Assembly (NCBI GenBank): GCA_005893365.1
Contig: VBPB01000070.1
Coordinates: 1 to 10,591, forward strand
Length of the DNA: 10,591 nt
Direction: 5' to 3'
From: Candidatus Eiseniibacteriota bacterium
GTDB taxonomy: Bacteria > Eisenbacteria > RBG-16-71-46
The notes below the pieces were generated by a model that was not told the origin of the DNA, ran no database searches, and was given only the letters and a program-made list of their open reading frames with translations. The position numbers and the translations under genes are program-made. Below, in pieces: positions 6,714-10,591 of the stretch; the stretch's first letter is position 1, and every line of letters begins with the position of its first letter.

Positions 6714-7861
6714 GCGCCTCCGCCGACCGGGGACCGACGGGCGGTCCGGGCGAGCACGTCGCGATAGACGCGCTCCAGGCGCGCCGCCACCCGGTCGATC
6801 GAGAAGTCCGCCATCCGCGCGCGGGCCTGGACGCGCCCCGGCCCCTCGTGGACCCGCTGCAGGCAACCGGCCAGGTCGCCAGGATCCGGGGTCGCCAGGT
6901 AGCACCCGGCGATCCCCTCCAGCCGTTCACGAACGTCGCCCACGTCCAGGGAGACGACCGCGACGTCGCAGGCGAGCGCCTCCTTGACGACGTTGGGCGA
7001 CCCTTCATGCAGCGAGGTGAGCAGGACGGCGTCGCAGGCGTTGATCCAGACCGGCACCCGCTCGTGAGGGACGTCGCGAAGCGGGTGGAGCTCGGCCGCC
7101 ACGCCGCGCTCCCGAACCCGGTCGATCGCCGCCTGCGCCAGCCAGGGGCGCTTGCGCCGATCGCCGGTATTGAAGGGGAACAGGACGTGAAAACTCGACG
7201 CCGACCACCCCAACGACTCGCGGCAGGTGGTACGGTCGAGCGGTGAGAAGCGCGCGAGATCGACGCCGTTGGGGAGGATCACCACCGGTTTCGTGCCGAG
7301 ACCGGTGGGCAGGGCATCGCGCAAGTTGCGAGACTTGACGATAATCCCGTCCGCGCGTCGGGCGGCACGATGGGAGGCGCGCACGCCCAGTCCCGAGACC
7401 ACACGGCGCCACCATCCCGAGAGCAGCTCCCCCAACAGATCGGATCCGCAGAACGAGACCAGCCGGGGGCGGTCCGTGACCTCTCGCGTCACCTCGTCCG
7501 CCAGGATGCCGCCGTACATGACGTGGACGAGGTCGGCGCCGATCTCCCGCGCCCGCCGCCGCGCGCGCGCGCCGGCGTCCCGGTAGACGCCCATCCCGCG
7601 ACCGGCCCGATCGACGAACTCCACCTCGACCTCGAGGCCGATCGCGCGCAGCCCCTTGATCTGCTGCTCGACGAACGTCCCGAGCGCCGGGCGTTCCGGG
7701 GTGGGGTAGATGTTCGTGACGGCCAGAACCCGCAGGCGGCGGCCTTGCTCGGCCCCCCGGCTCGCACGCTCGTGGGCGGCCGCCGAGCTGCCGGGACCTT
7801 CGCCGTCCTGGGGACCATCCGACTCGGCCTCGCGCGGGCCTGGGATACCCAACGGGCTCAC
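6710..7861 (-). CDS. GT4-family glycosyltransferase (GT-B fold)
   Basis: Predicted protein of 383 residues that transfers a sugar from a nucleotide-sugar donor in the cytoplasm. The GTG start at 7861 overlaps the upstream stop as GTGA. Only TTG three codons later offers an alternative, since no start codon occurs close to the usual beginning, LRVLAVTNIYPTPERPALGTF (43-63). Residues ~1-42 are thus an unusual Gly/Pro/Ala/acidic leader. The N-terminal Rossmann domain includes DLVHVMYGG (110-118) and VSFCGSDLLGE (135-145). The C-terminal domain has the linker signature LPNGVDLARF (196-205) and the EX7E donor-binding motif Glu286-Glu294 in HEGSPNVVKEAL. The phosphate-contacting part near 230-240 (NTGDRRKRPW) is also typical. 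The protein looks complete and intact. It lies between the secreted protein and a GT-C gene, so it may build the glycan unit on a lipid carrier, or act on a precursor, before membrane-side transfer. Confidence 0.9.
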   Translation of the reverse strand: MSPLGIPGPREAESDGPQDGEGPGSSAAAHERASRGAEQGRRLRVLAVTNIYPTPERPALGTFVEQQIKGLRAIGLEVEVEFVDRAGRGMGVYRDAGARARRRAREIGADLVHVMYGGILADEVTREVTDRPRLVSFCGSDLLGELLSGWWRRVVSGLGVRASHRAARRADGIIVKSRNLRDALPTGLGTKPVVILPNGVDLARFSPLDRTTCRESLGWSASSFHVLFPFNTGDRRKRPWLAQAAIDRVRERGVAAELHPLRDVPHERVPVWINACDAVLLTSLHEGSPNVVKEALACDVAVVSLDVGDVRERLEGIAGCYLATPDPGDLAGCLQRVHEGPGRVQARARMADFSIDRVAARLERVYRDVLARTARRSPVGGGA

Positions 7862-9795
7862 GGACCGGGCGAGAGATCCTTGACCGACGCGGGCGGCTGG
7901 CGGTCGATGGACAGGGTCCTCGCGTGGGACGCGGGACCGACGCCCGACCAGTTCCCCGCATCGTCTCGGGTGCGGATGGCGAAGTAGTAGTCCGACACCG
8001 GTGAGAGGCCCGAGACGAAATACTCCTGCGGAGTTCCGCCCGCCACGGGGATCGGCTGGACGCTCACCGGGGTCGCGGCGGAGAAGTTCGAGGCATCGAT
8101 CGGCAGGTTGGACCACCTGAGATCGTAGGCCGTCGCGGTCCCGACCGAACCATCGTCTCCCGGAGCCGTCCAGCTCAGCACCAGCGAGCGGTCCGAGACG
8201 AATGAGGTGTCGATCCGGCCGACGGCCGCCGGCGGCGTCACGTCGGCGACGCGCACGACGCCGGCATCCGACCCGCCCGCGCCCACACCGCGCGCCAGCG
8301 ACCCCGGGAGCAGGTGCGGATCGAATCCCGCGAACGTCGAGTCCACGAAGCGCGGCGAGCCATGCTTCGAGTGGGTGTCCTGCCCGGTCAGCGAGGCCCA
8401 GGGAGTCCCCGGACCCGGGGCGCTGCTCGGCCAGCAACACCACATCAGCGACAAAGCGCCACCCTGGTCCGTGCTCGTGGGTGAGAAGTACAGGTTGTTG
8501 TCGGCGGTGAAGCCGCTCGGGGAATTGGCCGCATGATAATAGAAGGCGATGCCGCCGTCGTTGCTCGTCGCCTGGCTCGCCGAGGCCGAGTAGAAGATGT
8601 TCGAGCTGATCTCGGATCCGGTGCCTGAGAAGCTGTCGATCCACACGACCTGGCCGGGCGCATAGAACGTGTTGTGGCGCAGGACGCTGTTCTTGAAGAC
8701 CGGGATCTCGAGCGCGCGGTCCGCGGAGGACATGATGACGGAGTTCTCGATCGTGGTCTCGTCGAATTCGGCCTGGGACCAGAAGCTGCCACGCGCCTGC
8801 AGCAGGCAATCGGTCCAGCGGTTGAACTTGTTGTACCCGTTGTAGTCGCTCTGGGCCGTGAACTCGAAGCGGATGGGCGCCGCGCTGTTGAGGCCGATCC
8901 GCATCGTGTCCCGCTCCCAGGTGTTCGCATACGAGGAGTCCCGCTGCCGGAACGCGTCCCAGTTACAGTTGGCGCAGGCGGGGGGCGTGGCGGCCTCGAC
9001 GGTCCACCGATTGTCGCGGAAGTGATTGTGATAGGTGTGGAAGGTGATGAAGAAGAAGCTCTCGTCCCCGCTCGTGGACCCGGTCCTGTCGAAGACCGCG
9101 GAGACCCGGTTCGAGTCGACCACGCACTCCTGGGTCCAGGCCCACATCGCCCAGGCCTTGTCGCCCGGACCGATGGAGCCGAGGTCGATGACGTTCGCGC
9201 GCAGCGTGTCCCGCTCGCTGTTCGCGTAGCACGCCGGGTCCAGCACCAGCTTGTTGTAGCAGCCCATCGCCCCGTTCGCGTAGAAGCCCACCCGTCCCGC
9301 CACCGTGTTGTGGGCCACCATGCAGTCCTTGCCGGCCCTGAAGCTCACGGACCCGAGCCGGCAGAAGGCCACCGAGTCGAACCGCCCGGGGACGCTCAGA
9401 TCCGTCCCATTGTCGGCGCGGAATCCCTTCACGGTGATGTACGACCTGCTCAGCGAGACGCTGGGCACGACGACGCTGCTGGGGTCGCCCGGATCGCCGA
9501 TGAACGTGATGCGCGCCGAGGCCGTCCCATCGCGGGCCGGGTTGATCGAGTTGCTGTAGCCGCCCGCGGCGACGTGGCAGACATCGCCCGGCTGCAGGCT
9601 GGCGTTGGCCTTCGCGATCGTCGCCCACGCGCTCGCGGGGGAAGCGCCGGAATTGGCGTCGCTGCCGCCGGGCGCGACGTAGCGTGCGGCCGCGTGCGCG
9701 GCCTCGTGACCCGCGCACAGGACGAGGAGCGAAACCAGCGTCGCGCGCATGCTCCGTGCGCGAGCGGACGCCTGGAGGCTGGGCTGCGGGGACAT
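7858..9795 (-). CDS. Secreted right-handed beta-helix protein with C-terminal fibronectin III domain
   Basis: Predicted protein of 645 residues. The ATG at 9795 is chosen because GGGGAG lies 5 bases upstream; ATG 9750 is an alternative with a poorer site. A signal peptide is visible (positive n-region, LVSLLVLCAG core, cleavage near AHA-A at 35). The mature start, RYVAPGGSDANSGASPASAW with a later LQPGD, is the standard opening of DUF1565/pectate-lyase-like parallel beta-helices. The helix continues through repeated short strands such as NVIDLGS and NSVIMSS. The motif HSKHGSPRFVD...LLPGS near 470-495 usually closes such helices. An FnIII module spans ~518-628 (VLSWTAPGDDG, YDLRWS, YYFAIRTRDDAGNWS). 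The last residues, DRQPPASVKDLSPGP, look like the beginning of another module but then stop. Several Cys residues are present, including CANCNW and WCCW. It may bind, modify or display surface polysaccharide; no catalytic residues can be assigned by eye. First gene of a three-gene operon. Confidence 0.85.
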   Translation of the reverse strand: MSPQPSLQASARARSMRATLVSLLVLCAGHEAAHAAARYVAPGGSDANSGASPASAWATIAKANASLQPGDVCHVAAGGYSNSINPARDGTASARITFIGDPGDPSSVVVPSVSLSRSYITVKGFRADNGTDLSVPGRFDSVAFCRLGSVSFRAGKDCMVAHNTVAGRVGFYANGAMGCYNKLVLDPACYANSERDTLRANVIDLGSIGPGDKAWAMWAWTQECVVDSNRVSAVFDRTGSTSGDESFFFITFHTYHNHFRDNRWTVEAATPPACANCNWDAFRQRDSSYANTWERDTMRIGLNSAAPIRFEFTAQSDYNGYNKFNRWTDCLLQARGSFWSQAEFDETTIENSVIMSSADRALEIPVFKNSVLRHNTFYAPGQVVWIDSFSGTGSEISSNIFYSASASQATSNDGGIAFYYHAANSPSGFTADNNLYFSPTSTDQGGALSLMWCCWPSSAPGPGTPWASLTGQDTHSKHGSPRFVDSTFAGFDPHLLPGSLARGVGAGGSDAGVVRVADVTPPAAVGRIDTSFVSDRSLVLSWTAPGDDGSVGTATAYDLRWSNLPIDASNFSAATPVSVQPIPVAGGTPQEYFVSGLSPVSDYYFAIRTRDDAGNWSGVGPASHARTLSIDRQPPASVKDLSPGP

Positions 9796-10065
9796 GGGGA
9801 CTCCCCAGGTTCTCGGGAGGTTCGCCTGGTGCCTTCGAAACGCGATTCCGGCGCGGACTTGCAGGTTCTATGCCTCGGAGGGATGGTTCGAAGCGGTGCG
9901 TGTGGCCGGTCTCGTCGTCATGGACCGAACGATTGCCCCGGCGTCGAGCGGTGCGATCCGCGACGGGGGGCGTGCGGCCTGCAACCGACTCCAGTGAACC
10001 CGCGCTGCCCCGGCGGTCTGCCCGTGGATGCGTGAGCGCGCGCGAGTGCCCCATGCGCAGTTGGA

Positions 10066-10095
10066 TTTATAGCCCGGAGGGGTCCGGCAGCGCAA
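10066..10095 (-). promoter_or_regulatory. Candidate promoter of the beta-helix/GT operon
   Basis: On the minus strand, TTGCGC (10095-10090) and TATAAA (10071-10066) are separated by 18 bases. The -10 box matches 5 of 6 consensus positions and lies in the most AT-rich spot of the gap; the -35 matches only the TTG. Transcription would begin near 10059, leaving an untranslated leader of about 260 bases before the ATG at 9795. Confidence 0.45.
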
Positions 10096-10171
10096 CCGTT
10101 TTCCGGCCAGGTCGGGCGAAGCGGGCGCCCGCGTGGCCGGGCTCGCGTTCGCGATCCCCGTCGATCGGTGC

Positions 10172-10198
10172 CAAGTCCCGCCGGGGTTCAAGGACTTG
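10172..10198 (-). terminator. Hairpin downstream of clpB, possible terminator
   Basis: CAAGTCC (10172-10178) and GGACTTG (10192-10198) pair perfectly around a 13-base loop. It lies about 125 bases beyond the clpB stop and upstream of the operon promoter candidate. No T-run follows, so the terminator role is tentative. Confidence 0.3.
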
Positions 10199-10324
10199 TC
10201 AGCCGCCGCGCCCACCGCGGCTTGCCGTCGCCCCGCCGGCGCTCAGGACCTTGCGGCACGGCTCTTCACGCCGTAGGTGGCTGAGCGGCGCCTGCGCGTG
10301 GCAGAGCGTGTCGACTCGCCTCCG

Positions 10325-10591
10325 CTACCCCCGCGCCCCCGTCGCCGCCGCCTTGCGCGCCGCCGGACTCATGACGAACTCGCCCTTCTCGACCCGCACC
10401 TCCACCGTCTGCCCGGGCTTGAACTCGCCCGCCAGCAGCTTCATCGCCAGCGGATTCTGGAGCCTTCGCTGGATGGTGCGCTTGAGCGGCCGCGCGCCGA
10501 GATGCGGGTCGTAGCCTTCTTCCGCCAGCACCTCCCGCGCGTCGTCGGTCAGCGTCAGCCCCAACTCCCGCTCGGCCAGCAGGGCTCTCAA
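10325..10591 (-). CDS. clpB: ClpB disaggregase, C-terminal 88 residues (5' part outside window)
   Basis: The frame enters from the right edge and ends at TAG (10327-10325). The visible part covers the small subdomain of the second AAA+ module. GYDPHLGARPLKR (26-38 of the visible part) is the sensor-2 motif of Clp/HSP100 proteins, whose Arg contacts ATP. It is followed by IQRRLQNPLAMKLLAGEFKPGQTVEVRV, the usual ClpB ending, and a short tail rich in Ala and Arg. ClpB works with DnaK to resolubilize aggregated protein in the cytoplasm. The TTG at the very edge is an internal Leu codon, not a start. ClpC or ClpA share the motif, but the NPLA...LLAGEFKPGQ ending fits ClpB best. It appears functionally unrelated to the glycan genes. 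Confidence 0.88.
   Translation of the reverse strand: MRALLAERELGLTLTDDAREVLAEEGYDPHLGARPLKRTIQRRLQNPLAMKLLAGEFKPGQTVEVRVEKGEFVMSPAARKAAATGARG

Larger units (their letters stand above)
9796..10324. other. 529-base gap between clpB and the glycan operon
   Basis: No convincing gene is seen here. Open frames on both strands (for example 9868-10215 minus) have no recognizable domain and low-complexity, GC-driven composition. The gap holds a promoter candidate near 10066-10095, a 7-bp hairpin at 10172-10198, and an untranslated leader of about 260 bases before the beta-helix gene. Two TTCGAA palindromes occur in the leader (9834-9839 and 9887-9892). No c-di-GMP riboswitch core was recognized. Confidence 0.6.

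Noticed and set aside
6714..6905. Longer start (6905) for the second GT-C protein
   Set aside because: The extra 64 residues are an off-frame reading of the GT4 gene. The GTG at 6713 in a GTGA overlap with the first membrane segment close behind is far more plausible.
4462..7008. 848-codon minus-strand open frame spanning the second GT-C gene
   Set aside because: It is another frame of real GT-C and GT4 coding sequence, with an Arg/Pro/Gly-rich translation and no motif.
7862..8809. Longer start (8809) for the GT4 protein
   Set aside because: The extension is an off-frame reading of the beta-helix/FnIII gene and has no domain of its own.
9796..10060. c-di-GMP (GEMM) riboswitch in the operon leader, suggested by a CACACGCACCGC stretch and the nearby cyclase
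   Set aside because: The characteristic second conserved block and the receptor-loop pairing of GEMM RNAs could not be found.
9868..10215. 115-codon minus-strand open frame in the clpB-operon gap
   Set aside because: No recognizable domain, no good ribosome site, and composition typical of chance frames. The promoter candidate would also lie inside it.

Overview
This is a GC-rich bacterial window (roughly 70% G+C by eye) with six protein genes, two of them cut by the window edges, plus a short gene remnant. The secreted protein combines a YVAPGGSDANSG-type beta-helix start with a WTAPGDDG-type fibronectin III module. That style is common in uncultured phyla such as Eisenbacteria and Krumholzibacteriota. 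This taxonomic guess is tentative because no marker gene is complete. No rRNA, tRNA, CRISPR array, transposase or integrase was found.

Layout. Positions 1-1071 (+) hold the C-terminal part of a Wzx/MATE-like polysaccharide flippase. A 243-base gap follows with two strong perfect hairpins and a possible promoter. Positions 1315-2640 (+) encode a GAF-like/GGDEF diguanylate cyclase with GGEEF and I-site motifs. Facing it is a GT-C (PMT/GT39-like) membrane glycosyltransferase (4499 to 2265, -). Its reading frame runs about 375 bases into the cyclase gene on the opposite strand. Positions 4646-4774 (+) are a second, damaged copy of the last 138 bases of the cyclase gene. Immediately beyond lies a tightly coupled minus-strand operon, read from 9795 down: a secreted beta-helix/FnIII protein, a GT4 glycosyltransferase and a second GT-C glycosyltransferase, with a 4-base GTGA stop/start overlap at each of the two junctions. 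A gap of about 530 bases with a candidate promoter separates this operon from the 3' end of clpB at the right edge.

How the genes may work together. Flippase, GT4, two GT-C enzymes and an exported repeat-fold protein all fit synthesis or display of a surface glycan or glycoprotein. A diguanylate cyclase beside such genes suggests c-di-GMP control, but this is inferred from neighbourhood only.

The most unusual structure is that the first GT-C gene (about 2.0 kb, 2641-4645) lies between direct repeats of the cyclase 3' end, about 94% identical over aligned bases. It looks like a cassette inserted by, or removable by, homologous recombination. Removing it would leave the cyclase gene convergent with the operon, with 7 bases between their stop codons.
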